The notes under the pieces were generated by a model. The model had not been told where the DNA came from. It made no database searches and saw only the letters and a list, made by a program, of their open reading frames with translations. Shown piece after piece: positions 43,042-52,667 of a stretch of 56,949 bases of DNA. Position 1 is the first letter of the stretch. Each line of letters starts with the position of its first letter. Source of the DNA: CAVEFW01 sp963643505. GTDB lineage: Bacteria > Actinomycetota > Coriobacteriia > Coriobacteriales > Eggerthellaceae. The DNA lies in contig CAVIKF010000010.1 of the NCBI GenBank assembly GCA_963643505.1, positions 1 through 56,949 of the forward strand. Reading direction: 5' to 3'. A program made the translations under genes and the position numbers.

Positions 43042-44010
43042 CTATCTCAGGTTGAAGGTGTCGCAAGCATGCTCGGCGGCTCCGTAGAGGGGGGCGTCAT
43101 TTCCGAGGATGCCCTCCACGATGGGAATCTTGGTGTCCGTTGAGGGAGCTTGTGTTGCAAAGCCCTCCTTGAGCTTGTCGAACCACAATGGGCCCGCTTT
43201 GACGACGCTGCCTGAGATGATGATCATTTCAGGGTCGAGCATGTTCACCCAAGTGGCGATGGATTCGCCGAGGGCGTACCCCGCTTCCTCGATGACCCGC
43301 CTGGCCAATTCCTCGCCTTCGTAGGCGCGTGCGGAGATCTCAGCACCGGTGATCTTTTCCCCGCCGAGGGCAACGTATTGCGCCTCGATGCCGCTGCCAG
43401 ATGCGATGGACTCGATATGGGCCTCACCTCCGCACGAGCAGGGGATTCCCTTTGCGGCGGGGTGGAATGTGTGGCCGATCTCCCCCGCGAAGCCGCGTGA
43501 GCCGCGCAAGAGCTTACCGTCGATGATGACGGAGCCGCCAAGGCCGGTTCCCGGGGCGACCATGAGGCAATTGGAACAGCCGTGGGCCACACCCCAACGT
43601 GCCTCGCCGAGGGCGTGTCCTTGGACGTCGTTTAAGACGGCGCAAGGGATGTCTGCGCTTTTCGTGACGGCGGCAGCGACTGGTTGCCCGGTCCAACCAG
43701 GCATGATCTCGTTGGCAAAGTCGATGGCGCCGGTGTTCGCATTGACGCGCCCCGCTGTCGCGATACCAACCGCGGCAATGGGGCGACCGTAGGTCTGCGC
43801 CATCTTGGCGACGATGAATATGATGCGCTTTAGGACAGCTGATCCGCCTTCGGCCGCAAGGGTGGGAACCATGTCCTTGAACAGGAGCCGGGGTTTCTCT
43901 TCGGGGGAGGTGTACTCCATGAGAGCTGAGGCAATCTTAGTGCCGCCTACATCAACGGAGACGACCGCGAATGGAGCAGTCGTCTTGTCGTTTCTTTGCG
44001 TGTCGCTCAT
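43042..44010 (-). CDS. nanK: ROK family sugar kinase, probable N-acetylmannosamine kinase
   Basis: 322 residues. The ATP site SVDVGGTKIASA and the ROK signature region are present. The zinc site is partly degenerate: HTFHPAAKGIPCSCGGEAH keeps His and two Cys but not the usual third Cys. ROK members phosphorylate glucose, ManNAc or allose; position between nanA and nanE makes ManNAc the likely substrate. ATG 44010 is preferred to the upstream TTG 44016 because AAAAAGGA spaces better. Confidence 0.85.
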   Translation of the reverse strand: MSDTQRNDKTTAPFAVVSVDVGGTKIASALMEYTSPEEKPRLLFKDMVPTLAAEGGSAVLKRIIFIVAKMAQTYGRPIAAVGIATAGRVNANTGAIDFANEIMPGWTGQPVAAAVTKSADIPCAVLNDVQGHALGEARWGVAHGCSNCLMVAPGTGLGGSVIIDGKLLRGSRGFAGEIGHTFHPAAKGIPCSCGGEAHIESIASGSGIEAQYVALGGEKITGAEISARAYEGEELARRVIEEAGYALGESIATWVNMLDPEMIIISGSVVKAGPLWFDKLKEGFATQAPSTDTKIPIVEGILGNDAPLYGAAEHACDTFNLR

Positions 44011-44052
44011 AAGCAATCCTTTTTGTCTGGAGAGATTGGGTAGGGCTGGGGT

Positions 44053-45009
44053 CTAACGGGAGTAGTCCGTGCGAACCGGGGCTTCGGGGTCCATCATGCC
44101 GTTTGCCTTGAGAACCTCCACGATGCGGACAACATCGTCGCCTTCGAGAGGTTGTACGGGTTCGCGCATCTGGTTGGAGTTGAAGATGCCCATTTGCCAC
44201 AGGGCGGTCTTGAAGGCGCCGACACCGGCACCGAAGCCCACCGTTGCCTTGACGGCGCGGGTGACAAACATGAGGCGCGCAAGGCGGTCTTGCTCCTTGC
44301 GGACCTCCTCCCAATTGCCGTCTTGGAAGGCCTTCCATTGCCTGACATACCCAGCAGGATCGAGGTTGCTAAGACCGGGAACGCAACCATCCGCCCCAGA
44401 CAGGTACGCGCCGTCAACGACAACCTCGTGGCCGGTGAAGAGTTGAAGCGGGTGGCCGGCGTCCTCATTTTGGAGGCACAACCAGCGGAAGTGGACGTCG
44501 TCGCCCGAAGAGTCCTTGACGCCTTGGAGGACGCCGTCCTTGCCAAGCTTGACAAGCATGTCTGGGTCAAGCTTGGTGTGTACGCATTGGGGCAGGTCAT
44601 AGGCGAACAACGGCAAATCGGTGTGTTCGCGGATGTCGCGGAAGTGGCGCTCGGTCTCCTTCGGACCTCCGAGGGCATAGAAAGGCGCCGTCGCGACAAG
44701 GGCGTCAATACCGTAGCTTGCGGCACGTTTTGCCTGGTCAACGACACGAAGGGTCTCCATATCAATAATGCCAGCAAGAACAGGGACGCGGCCATTTACG
44801 ATCGAGACCGCCTCGGAGAGGATATGGTAGCGTTGGGCGTCGGTGAGGAATGCGACCTCGCCGCTCGAACCGAGGAAGAACAGGCCATCAACACCCGCTT
44901 CGATCATGCGGTTGATGGAGCGATTAAGCGCCTCGAGATCGAGTTGGCGCTTGCTGGTAAGGGGGATGACGACTGGCGGAATGACACCGTGCAGTTTCTT
45001 CGTTTCCAT
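44053..45009 (-). CDS. nanA: N-acetylneuraminate lyase, DHDPS family
   Basis: 318 residues of the class I aldolase DapA/NanA family. GSSGEVAFLT near residue 47, the catalytic Tyr in LFAYDLPQCVH and the Schiff-base Lys in LQGVKDSSGD are present. DapA itself is not excluded by motifs alone, but the neighbours nanK and nanE and the sialic-acid-type importer favour cleavage of Neu5Ac to ManNAc and pyruvate. 42 bases before nanK. Confidence 0.82.
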   Translation of the reverse strand: METKKLHGVIPPVVIPLTSKRQLDLEALNRSINRMIEAGVDGLFFLGSSGEVAFLTDAQRYHILSEAVSIVNGRVPVLAGIIDMETLRVVDQAKRAASYGIDALVATAPFYALGGPKETERHFRDIREHTDLPLFAYDLPQCVHTKLDPDMLVKLGKDGVLQGVKDSSGDDVHFRWLCLQNEDAGHPLQLFTGHEVVVDGAYLSGADGCVPGLSNLDPAGYVRQWKAFQDGNWEEVRKEQDRLARLMFVTRAVKATVGFGAGVGAFKTALWQMGIFNSNQMREPVQPLEGDDVVRIVEVLKANGMMDPEAPVRTDYSR

Positions 45010-45170
45010 ATGGGACGCACCCTTCGTATTCGGGATATAAAAACTTGAACCTTACAAGGCTCTGGTAGATTATACGGCCTTTATGATTCATCCTTTCGGG
45101 GAATGACTTTGTTTTCCTTTGTTTGACGCCGGAGAGAAAGTTCCTCTCAAGACGCCTTTTCCTCTAAAGA

Positions 45171-45206
45171 AAGGATTGGGCCCTCGAGGGCCCAATCCTT
45201 TTGGTG
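45171..45206 (-). terminator. Palindromic terminator after the importer operon
   Basis: aaggattgggccctcgaggg with its mirror half gives a perfect 30-base palindrome (45171-45200), with T-rich flanks on the minus strand. It separates the importer genes from nanA. Confidence 0.85.
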
Positions 45207-45250
45207 TTGAATCCGCGTCAGCGGGATTGTCGGTGGAATTGTTAGTGGAA

Positions 45251-46321
45251 TCAACTCTCGCCGAGATCGGGATGCAAAAGAGAGGGAGCAGCGCCGAGCA
45301 ACAGCTTGGTGTACTCGTCCTTGGGGTGGTAAAACACCTGGTCGGTCGTGCCACGCTCGACGATGACGCCCTTGTTCATGACGATGATGCGATCGGAGAT
45401 GTAACGGATGGTTTGGATGTCATGGCTGATGAAGACCATGGCAAGGTTCAATTCCTTCTTCAGATCGGTCAGAAGGTTCAAAATCTGTGCACGAACGGAA
45501 ACGTCCAGGGCGGACGTGGGCTCGTCAGCGATGATCGCGTCAGGGCCGAGGGACAGGGCGCGTGCGATTGCGACACGTTGACGTTGTCCACCGGACATCT
45601 GTCCGGGCAATGCCTGTAGGCAAGATTGAGGGAGGCCGACCATCTCGAGCAGTTCGAGGACACGCTTCTCGCGCTCCGCCTTGGTGCCGATGTTGTGGAC
45701 ATTCAGCGGGTCAAGCAACTGGTCTTGGATGGTCATGCGGGCGTTCAGGGCCGTTGCGGGGTCTTGGAAGACAACGGACAGGACTCGGCCGATGACCTTG
45801 CGATCCTCGGCGGTACGTTTGGTGACGTCCTTGCCGTTGAAGTATACCTTGCCCTCGGTGACCGGTTGAAGGCCACACATGACATTGGCGGTCGTGGATT
45901 TGCCGCATCCAGACTCGCCGACAAGGCCGATGGTCTCGCCCGGCATGAGCTTGATGGTGCTGTTCTTGAGCGCGACAATCTTGTTCGGGTGGAACAGGGA
46001 GCCGGTACGGGTTTTGAATACAACCTTGACGTTCTCGAGGTGGATGATGGGGGTGCGCCCGTCGTCAGGCGTATCATCAGGGACGCTGGTTTCCGGGATG
46101 GGGATAGCAGCGAGGGCCTCGCGCACGCCGGCGGAGGAGCTGAGGGGCTTTGCATATGGGTCGGAACCGACCTCGGTCGCGGTCATGTCGAAGGACAGAT
46201 CCTCGTTACCTGCGGTGTCGAAATTGTTTGCGCTCTCCTCGGAGGCGGCGACGTCGCCTGTGATTTCAGTACCCATGGCGCTCGCGATCATGGTGTCGCG
46301 AATCTCTTTTTCCTCAGACAT
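45251..46321 (-). CDS. Peptide-type ABC importer ATPase (OppF/SatD-like)
   Basis: 356 residues. Residues 1-90 are an acidic, non-conserved N-terminal extension; the ABC domain follows with Walker A GESGCGKST, signature MSGGQRQRV, Walker B AIIADEPTSALD and the C-terminal oligopeptide-transporter tail. Its ATG overlaps the upstream gene's stop (TAATG). It is the second ATPase of the importer; the first is fused to a permease. Confidence 0.92.
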   Translation of the reverse strand: MSEEKEIRDTMIASAMGTEITGDVAASEESANNFDTAGNEDLSFDMTATEVGSDPYAKPLSSSAGVREALAAIPIPETSVPDDTPDDGRTPIIHLENVKVVFKTRTGSLFHPNKIVALKNSTIKLMPGETIGLVGESGCGKSTTANVMCGLQPVTEGKVYFNGKDVTKRTAEDRKVIGRVLSVVFQDPATALNARMTIQDQLLDPLNVHNIGTKAEREKRVLELLEMVGLPQSCLQALPGQMSGGQRQRVAIARALSLGPDAIIADEPTSALDVSVRAQILNLLTDLKKELNLAMVFISHDIQTIRYISDRIIVMNKGVIVERGTTDQVFYHPKDEYTKLLLGAAPSLLHPDLGES

Positions 46322-48348
46322 TATGCAGCACCTCCCTTCAAAAGCGGATCTAAGCCGATGCGAACCAACTCGCTGTCAGGCAGCTCGGCGTAGTAGTGGT
46401 CGGTTCCCGGGACTTGCTTGAGCATCGGGGAAACGTTGGAGACCTTGTCGGGGTGGCTTGAACGCGGTGCGAAGCGGTCGCCTTCGGGGAAGTCCTTCGG
46501 GGACGGAACGGAGCCAGGGACTTGGTGCAGACGACCGGAGCCCGCCTCGATGGAGAGGACGGAGCCGAGCAGACCGCGCGTGTACTCGTGGATCGGGTTG
46601 GTCATGATGTCCTTGACCGGGCCCTGCTCGATGACCTGGCCCGCGTACATGACCGTGATCGAGTTTGCAACCTGCGCAACGAGTGCGAGGTCGTGGGAGA
46701 CGAATACCATGGCGAAACCAAGCTCGTGCTGGAGCCTGTTCAGGAGGTCGACAACCTGTTTTTGGACGGTCACGTCAAGAGCGGTGGTGGGTTCGTCGGC
46801 GATGACAAGCTTCGGGTCGCGGGTCAGAGCCATGGCGATAAGCACGCGTTGGCGCTGTCCGCCGGATAGCTCATGCGGGTAGGACTCGAGAACACGCTTC
46901 GGATCGAGGCCGACGAGCTCGAGCAACTCTTCGGCGCTGCGGGTACCTCCGCGGCTAGTCAATTGCTTGAACTGGGCAGAGATGAGCATGGAGGGGTTTA
47001 GCGAGGACAGGGCATCCTGATAAATCATGGCGATCTCGGTACCTCGAAGGTCGTTCATCTCCTTGGGGGAGAGGTCGAGCAGGTTTTGACCGTTGTACAT
47101 GATCTGTCCGGTGATCTTTGCCTTGGGGTCGAGCAGGCCCATGATGGCGAGGGAGGTGATCGACTTGCCGCATCCTGACTCGCCTACGAGACCCATGGTC
47201 TGACGGGGGCGAACCACGAAGTTCACATGGTCGACAACATTGACATCGCCATGGCGTGGGAAACGGATGCAGAGATCTTTGACCTCGAGGATGGGCGGAA
47301 CGTCGGTGCGTGCCGCGAAGCGGTCGGTACGCTTGAGCTCGACATCGCGGAGCTCGGCGAGGCGAGCGGCGAGGCTTTCGGCCTGGGCTTTGTAGGCGAG
47401 CTTCGGGTCGGCGACGAGACGGTCGGCCTCACGGTTGCCGGCAAGGTTGTCGTCTTTTGCCTCGAGCGGAGCGCTGGGGGCGGCAGCCATGGCGTCGGTG
47501 ATGTTCTCGGACAGGATGTTCAGGGTCAAGACAGTGATCATGATGAACAGGCCCGGGAACAGCGCTTGCCACCAGCGGCCGGAGAGGACACCGTTGCGAG
47601 CATCAGCGAGGATGTTGCCCCATGTGGGATTCGGCTCGGGGATGCCGGCCGAGATGAACGCCAAGGACGCCTCGAAGACGATTGCGTCTGCCAAGGAAAC
47701 GATGATGAAGACGATGACCGGTGCGAGACAGTTGCGCATGACGTGCTTCCACAGGATGTGGGGAGCCTTCGCACCACCGACGATCGCGGCACGGACATAG
47801 TCTTGGCCGTACTCGCTCATGATGTTGGCGCGTACGACGCGGCAAACCTGGGGGATGTAGAGCACCGCGATTGCTGCGATCAACGAGGGGATGCTAGCAC
47901 CCATGACGAGGACGATGACGGCTGCCAAGGCGATACCGGGGAAAGACATGATGATATCCATGATACGCATGATGACTTCCGAGACCCACTTACGGGCTAC
48001 GGCCGCCCACGCGCCGATGATGGAGCCGATGATGAGGGCGACCGCGGTGGAGCCGAGGCCTATGGCCAAGGAGTAGCGCGCGCCGAAGATGAGGCGGGAG
48101 AGGACGTCTCGGCCCTTGTCGTCGGTGCCGAACAGGTGGGTTCCGTCAGGAGCTTGACGGGCAATATCGATCACGAACGGGTCGAAGGGGGCGATGACGT
48201 CGGCAAAGACGGCCATCAGGACCAACAGGAGAAATACTGCACCCGCGATCTTTGCGCCGACTGACATGGCGCGAAGGTGACGGAAGGAGACCTTCTTCCC
48301 GGCGCCCTTTTCGAGCTTTTCGGTTGTACCTTCTCTGAATTTAACCAT
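46321..48348 (-). CDS. Fused ABC permease-ATPase (DppC-DppD/SiaG-like)
   Basis: 675 residues joining two proteins. Residues about 1-300 are a DppC-type permease: six spans, HLFGTDDKGRDVLSRLIFGAR and an EAA-type loop. A linker (about 300-350) leads to an ABC ATPase with Walker A GESGCGKS, signature LSGGQRQR and Walker B VIADEPTTALD. The same fusion occurs in the actinobacterial sialic acid importer SiaEFGI and in SatABCD-like systems. No frameshift is seen at the junction, so the fusion is real. Confidence 0.93.
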   Translation of the reverse strand: MVKFREGTTEKLEKGAGKKVSFRHLRAMSVGAKIAGAVFLLLVLMAVFADVIAPFDPFVIDIARQAPDGTHLFGTDDKGRDVLSRLIFGARYSLAIGLGSTAVALIIGSIIGAWAAVARKWVSEVIMRIMDIIMSFPGIALAAVIVLVMGASIPSLIAAIAVLYIPQVCRVVRANIMSEYGQDYVRAAIVGGAKAPHILWKHVMRNCLAPVIVFIIVSLADAIVFEASLAFISAGIPEPNPTWGNILADARNGVLSGRWWQALFPGLFIMITVLTLNILSENITDAMAAAPSAPLEAKDDNLAGNREADRLVADPKLAYKAQAESLAARLAELRDVELKRTDRFAARTDVPPILEVKDLCIRFPRHGDVNVVDHVNFVVRPRQTMGLVGESGCGKSITSLAIMGLLDPKAKITGQIMYNGQNLLDLSPKEMNDLRGTEIAMIYQDALSSLNPSMLISAQFKQLTSRGGTRSAEELLELVGLDPKRVLESYPHELSGGQRQRVLIAMALTRDPKLVIADEPTTALDVTVQKQVVDLLNRLQHELGFAMVFVSHDLALVAQVANSITVMYAGQVIEQGPVKDIMTNPIHEYTRGLLGSVLSIEAGSGRLHQVPGSVPSPKDFPEGDRFAPRSSHPDKVSNVSPMLKQVPGTDHYYAELPDSELVRIGLDPLLKGGAA

Positions 48349-48352
48349 GATG

Positions 48353-49309
48353 CTACACCGTCCTGATTCGTGGATCGATCAGGATATAGAGCATATCCAC
48401 GATGATGTTGATGATGATGAACGCGAATGCGACAACCAAGACGACGCCTTGGGCCAAAGCCATGTAGTTTTGGGTGATGGCCTGGTAGATTGCCATACCC
48501 ATGCCGCGGAGGTTGAAGATGACCTCGATGACGACTGCGCCGCCCATGGCGTGTGCGATCTTCAGGCCCAAAACCGTAACAGGGCTGATGAGGGCATTAC
48601 GCAGGACGTTTTTTGAAACGACTACGTTCTTCGGGATGCCGGCTCCCAATGCGGTACGGACGTAATCCTTGTCGAGTTCCTCGACCATGGAGGTCCGGAT
48701 GACGCGAGTCATCTGGCCGGCAAGGGGGACAGCGATAGCGACGGACGGCATCGCCATGCGGGCAATCCATCCGCCTGGGTCTTGGAAGAAGTCCGGTAGG
48801 CTACCTGATGCGGGCAACCAACCGAGGTTCGTGCTGAACAGCAAGATCATGAGAACTGCGAGCCAAAAGGACGGGGTGGAAATGCAGATGATCGAAAGTA
48901 CGCGAATAATTTGGTCAGGCCACTTATCGCGATAGATTGCGGAAATGACACCGAAGATGACCGCGAAGATTAATCCGATGATGGTTCCCGCAAAGGTGAG
49001 CTCAAGGGTAATAGGCAACGCGCTTGCGATGTAGTCGCCCACGGAAGATTGAGACGCGCCGAAGGTGCCGAAGTCGCCGACGCAAAGGTTGCCCATGTAA
49101 GTGAAATATCTCACAATCGCGGGGTCGTGTAGACCGTGCGATACGCGATATTCCTCCAACTGGGTTGGTGTCGCATTCTCTCCAAGCGACGAGAGGGCCT
49201 CGTCGATAGGCGAGAGCGACATGATGAAGAAGACAAGGATTGTGACACCAATGACCATGATCGGTAGGGCGATAAGTCGTCGTCCGATTAATCGTAGGAG
49301 ATTGTTCAC
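48353..49309 (-). CDS. Peptide-type ABC importer permease (DppB/SatB-like)
   Basis: 318 residues, six spans. LLRLIGRRLIALPIMVIGVTILVFF at the start and the EAA loop DYVRTALGAGIPKNVVVSKNV near residue 215 are typical of DppB. GTG start with AGGAGGG. It is the inner-membrane partner of the fused permease-ATPase that begins 4 bases after its stop. Confidence 0.94.
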   Translation of the reverse strand: MNNLLRLIGRRLIALPIMVIGVTILVFFIMSLSPIDEALSSLGENATPTQLEEYRVSHGLHDPAIVRYFTYMGNLCVGDFGTFGASQSSVGDYIASALPITLELTFAGTIIGLIFAVIFGVISAIYRDKWPDQIIRVLSIICISTPSFWLAVLMILLFSTNLGWLPASGSLPDFFQDPGGWIARMAMPSVAIAVPLAGQMTRVIRTSMVEELDKDYVRTALGAGIPKNVVVSKNVLRNALISPVTVLGLKIAHAMGGAVVIEVIFNLRGMGMAIYQAITQNYMALAQGVVLVVAFAFIIINIIVDMLYILIDPRIRTV

Positions 49310-49617
49310 GTGACCCTCCTTTCTTAATCAAACGAATCGCTTCGCTTTCCTGTACTGCTGCATTTCCGTCCATAAATATGCAGATGTTCGAATTCTATCC
49401 CAAACCGTTCATAATCCCTTCATAAATTAGAGAAAAGCGTGATTCGCTCGTTGCTACGTTGATAAAAATAACGCTCTGACCATTGGTTTTGTGATTGGGA
49501 ACAGTTGACGCGTCAAAGAGATTTTCTGCGTGCGAGATTTGTCAGCCGTTTTGTTTTTGCGCGCAAAAAAGGGCCACGCCAAAGCGCGGCCCTCCCGAGG
49601 TTCTCTTTTGCTCGCTA
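49310..49617. other. Spacer between binding-protein and permease genes
   Basis: 308 bp with no gene. On the minus strand it starts with the terminator at 49565-49593, then an AT-richer stretch (about 49370-49450) before the permease ribosome site. A promoter may exist in the AT-rich part but no clear -35/-10 pair was found. Confidence 0.6.
49565..49593 (-). terminator. Partial terminator after the substrate-binding gene
   Basis: On the minus strand agggccgcgc, ttt, ggcgtggccct, then TTTTTTG. Such a site lets the binding protein be made in excess of the membrane subunits. Confidence 0.9.
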
Positions 49618-51213
49618 CTACTTGCAGCTTGCGTCGAGATACATCATGCCGGTCGTGGAGATCGGCTTGAAGCCAGCGATCTTGTCCTCGTAGTAAGCGG
49701 TCGGCATCTGCTTGTGGAACAGCGGATACAGCGGCACCTGCTCGGCGAGGAGGTCGAAGCACTTCTTCCAGATGGTCTTCTGGTCGGCAGCGGATGCCTG
49801 GCGAGCCTGCTTGAGGAGCGTGATGAGCTCGGCGGACTTGCCGTCGGTTGCGAGGCCCCAGCAAGAGCGGGTCTTCAGCCAAGAGTCGGAATCGAACCAC
49901 CAAGACATGAGCAGGTCGGGGTCGTTGCCGAAGCAGCTGGGATCGCCAGGTGCCAGGAAGATGTCGAAGTCATACGGAGCGTCAGCGGAGACCTCACCCT
50001 TCATGGTGTCGTAGGGAGAGGTATTGACGTCCATGTTGACCTTGAGGCCGATGGCCTGGAGGTCGTTTTGAATCTGGGGAGCGAGGTCCTTGACCCAGTT
50101 GCCGTTGACGAGGAAGTTAATCTCGGTACCCTCAGCAACGCCAGCCTCCTTGAGCAGGCTCTTTGCCTTCTCAGGATCGTAGGTGTAGACCGTGGAGGCC
50201 TTCTGGTAATCCGTGAAGCTCTCGGGCAGGAAGCCAGTGGGAGCCTTTGCGTGGCCGTTGAGCTGGTTGGTGATGAGCTTCTCGACGTCGATTGCATAGA
50301 AGATGGCTTGACGGACGCGATAGTCGTCGAAAGGCTTCTTGATGCAGTTGGACATGAGGAACGCGAGGCAGAAGCTGTCAAGATAATCGATCTTGGCGCC
50401 GGCGGCCTTGACGGTGTCGGCGTTGGCGTCGGGCACGTCCTCCATCGTCATGATGGTGCCCTCGGTCATGGCTGTCGTACGGGAGGTGCTGTCCATGAGG
50501 ACGCTCCACTCCATGGCGTCTGCCATGGGCTTCTTGGGGCCGTTGTAGTTCGGGTTCGGCTTGAAGGTGACCTTGCCGCCCTCGTTGCCATCGATGGTGT
50601 CATACATCCAGGGGCCGGATCCGATCGGGGTCTTGCCACGCTCGTCCTTGGTGGAGTCGGCAGGGAAGATCAGGATGGTTGCCAGGCGGGGGACCAGCAG
50701 GGAGTCAAATGCATACTTCAACTTGAAGGTGACCGTCGTCTCGTCCTTGGCGGAAACGGACTCGATGAAGTCGATAAAGGCCTTGTAGAGCTGGCCTTCG
50801 GCCATGTTGGCCTCGAAAGATGCGACAACGTCGGCAGCGGTGACTGCCTTGCCGTCGGAGTACTTGGCGCCATCGCGCAACTTGACGGTGTACTCAAGGT
50901 CGGAAACCTTGGTGGGCTTGTCGGCTGCGAGGGCGTTGTAGGTGGAGTAGTCGCTGTAGTCGATGCCGTAGAGGCCCTCGAAAACATGCATAGATGCGGG
51001 AAGCATCAAGGCGGAGCTGTTGCCCAGCGGATCATAAGCGGTGGACTTATGGGAGAAGCCACCGGTGAGGGTGCCACCGGTCTTGCCGGTGGAAGAGCTG
51101 GTGTTGCTGGTGTTGCTGCCACCGCCGCAGCCAGACAGGCCAATGCCCATGGCAGCAGCGGTAACGGCGCCTGCCGCCACAAAGGAACGGCGAGACATAG
51201 AGGACTTTGTCAT
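49618..51213 (-). CDS. Family 5 substrate-binding lipoprotein, sialic-acid/peptide importer
   Basis: 531 residues. Twin-arginine leader SRRSFVAAG (Arg8-Arg9) and lipobox LSGC with Cys29. The mature protein has SBP_bac_5 features: HVFEGLYGIDYSDY, KLRDGAKYSDGKAVTAADV, GSGPWMYDTIDG and RVRQAIFYAID. Family members bind peptides, nickel, or (SatA, SiaE) N-acetylneuraminate; the nanA-nanK-nanE neighbours favour sialic acid. ATG with TGGAGGT seven bases upstream. First gene of the importer operon. Confidence 0.9.
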   Translation of the reverse strand: MTKSSMSRRSFVAAGAVTAAAMGIGLSGCGGGSNTSNTSSSTGKTGGTLTGGFSHKSTAYDPLGNSSALMLPASMHVFEGLYGIDYSDYSTYNALAADKPTKVSDLEYTVKLRDGAKYSDGKAVTAADVVASFEANMAEGQLYKAFIDFIESVSAKDETTVTFKLKYAFDSLLVPRLATILIFPADSTKDERGKTPIGSGPWMYDTIDGNEGGKVTFKPNPNYNGPKKPMADAMEWSVLMDSTSRTTAMTEGTIMTMEDVPDANADTVKAAGAKIDYLDSFCLAFLMSNCIKKPFDDYRVRQAIFYAIDVEKLITNQLNGHAKAPTGFLPESFTDYQKASTVYTYDPEKAKSLLKEAGVAEGTEINFLVNGNWVKDLAPQIQNDLQAIGLKVNMDVNTSPYDTMKGEVSADAPYDFDIFLAPGDPSCFGNDPDLLMSWWFDSDSWLKTRSCWGLATDGKSAELITLLKQARQASAADQKTIWKKCFDLLAEQVPLYPLFHKQMPTAYYEDKIAGFKPISTTGMMYLDASCK

Positions 51214-51380
51214 AATGATACCTCCAACATATCAAGGGGCTCCCGCCCCGACTTTTGGGCACAACGTAAATTGCGCCAGCCTGTCCCTATTATCTCGCAA
51301 AGTTGCTGTAAATGAATCGGGAAAAACACCCCATAGGTGCTTTTCCCGAAATGAAGAGATGACCTTGAGAAAACGCGATC

Positions 51381-52667
51381 TTAAACGAGAAGCTTTTCGA
51401 CATAGGCGAGTTTGACCGAGCAACAGAAGATATCCATCGCGACGTCGAGCTCCTCCAGGGGCGGAAGGCTCGGGGCAAGACGAATGTCGGAGTCGTGGGG
51501 GTCGTTATGGTATGGCCAGGTCGCGCCAGCGCCGGTCAACACGACGCCTGCGTGTTTGGCCAATTGGACTACGCGCTTGGCGGTTCCGTCAGGGGCATTG
51601 AACGTGATGAAGTAGCCGCCTCGCGGACTGGTCCACTTGCCGATCTCCAAAGGTGCCAACTGGGTGCGGAGCTTCTCTAGCACAAGTTCGAACTTGGGGC
51701 GCAGGAGGGCGGCGTGCTTGCTCATGTGTTCTGCCAGGCCATCGCCATCACGGAGGAATCGGGCATGGCGAAGCTGGTTGAGCTTGTCGTGGCCGATCAT
51801 CTCGATGCCCATGACGTCAAGGACGTCCTTGATGATGTTGGGGCTCGCAGCAAAGGCGCTGATGCCGGCGCCTGCAAAGGTGACCTTCGAGGTGGATGCG
51901 AACTTGACGTAACGATCGGGATTGCCGGCCTCGTTGCAGGCGTGGGCGATGTCGAGGACATGGTCTTGACGTTCGGGCTCGTCGTAGAGGTGGTGGACGC
52001 AGTAGGCGTTGTCCCAGATGATGCGGAAATCGCTCGCTGCGGTCTTCATGGAAGCGAGGCGTCGAACTGTCTCATCGGAGTAGCTGATGCCGGAGGGATT
52101 GGAATATTTCGGTATGCAGAATATGCCCTTGATGCGGTCGTCGCTGGTTGCAAGCCGTTCGACCTCGTCCATATCCGGGCCGTTCTCGTTTAGAGGCACG
52201 GGGATCATCTTGATGCCGAAGGTCTCGCAGATGGCGAAGTGGCGGTCGTAGCCAGGGACCGGGCAGATCCACTCGATGTGGTCATATTTGCGCCAAGGAC
52301 GAGAACCCAAGGAGCCAAGGTCCAGGAAACGAACGAACGTGTTGTAGATGAGGGACAGGGAGGAATTTCCGCCCATGATGACGTTCTCGGGCTTGTCGTC
52401 GAGCATTGCCGCCATGATGCGGCGTGCTTCAGGGATGCCCTCGAGACCTCCGTAGTTGCGGCAATCGGAGCCGTCCTCGGCGTTGAAGTTGCTCTTGGAG
52501 GTCAGCACGTCCATCATCGGGAGGCTCAGCTCGAGCTGGGCGATGGAAGGCTTGCCGCGTGCCATGTTGAGGTTGAGTCCCTTTGCTTGGAAAGAGCGGT
52601 ACTCTGCCAAGAGCTCCTCCCTCAAGACGTTGAGTTCGTCACGGGTCATATCGGTATAAAGCGTCAT
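51381..52667 (-). CDS. Class Ic aspartate aminotransferase
   Basis: 428 residues, of the aminotransferase group that includes AspT of corynebacteria. MARGKPSIAQLELS near residue 40, GGLEGIPEARRIMAAML, the aspartate of IWDNAYCVHHL and the PLP lysine in FASTSKVTFAGAGISAF are seen. Fold type I enzyme moving amino groups between aspartate and 2-oxoglutarate. Single gene between the importer and a LysR gene, all leftward; AAGGAG lies upstream of the ATG. Confidence 0.88.
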   Translation of the reverse strand: MTLYTDMTRDELNVLREELLAEYRSFQAKGLNLNMARGKPSIAQLELSLPMMDVLTSKSNFNAEDGSDCRNYGGLEGIPEARRIMAAMLDDKPENVIMGGNSSLSLIYNTFVRFLDLGSLGSRPWRKYDHIEWICPVPGYDRHFAICETFGIKMIPVPLNENGPDMDEVERLATSDDRIKGIFCIPKYSNPSGISYSDETVRRLASMKTAASDFRIIWDNAYCVHHLYDEPERQDHVLDIAHACNEAGNPDRYVKFASTSKVTFAGAGISAFAASPNIIKDVLDVMGIEMIGHDKLNQLRHARFLRDGDGLAEHMSKHAALLRPKFELVLEKLRTQLAPLEIGKWTSPRGGYFITFNAPDGTAKRVVQLAKHAGVVLTGAGATWPYHNDPHDSDIRLAPSLPPLEELDVAMDIFCCSVKLAYVEKLLV

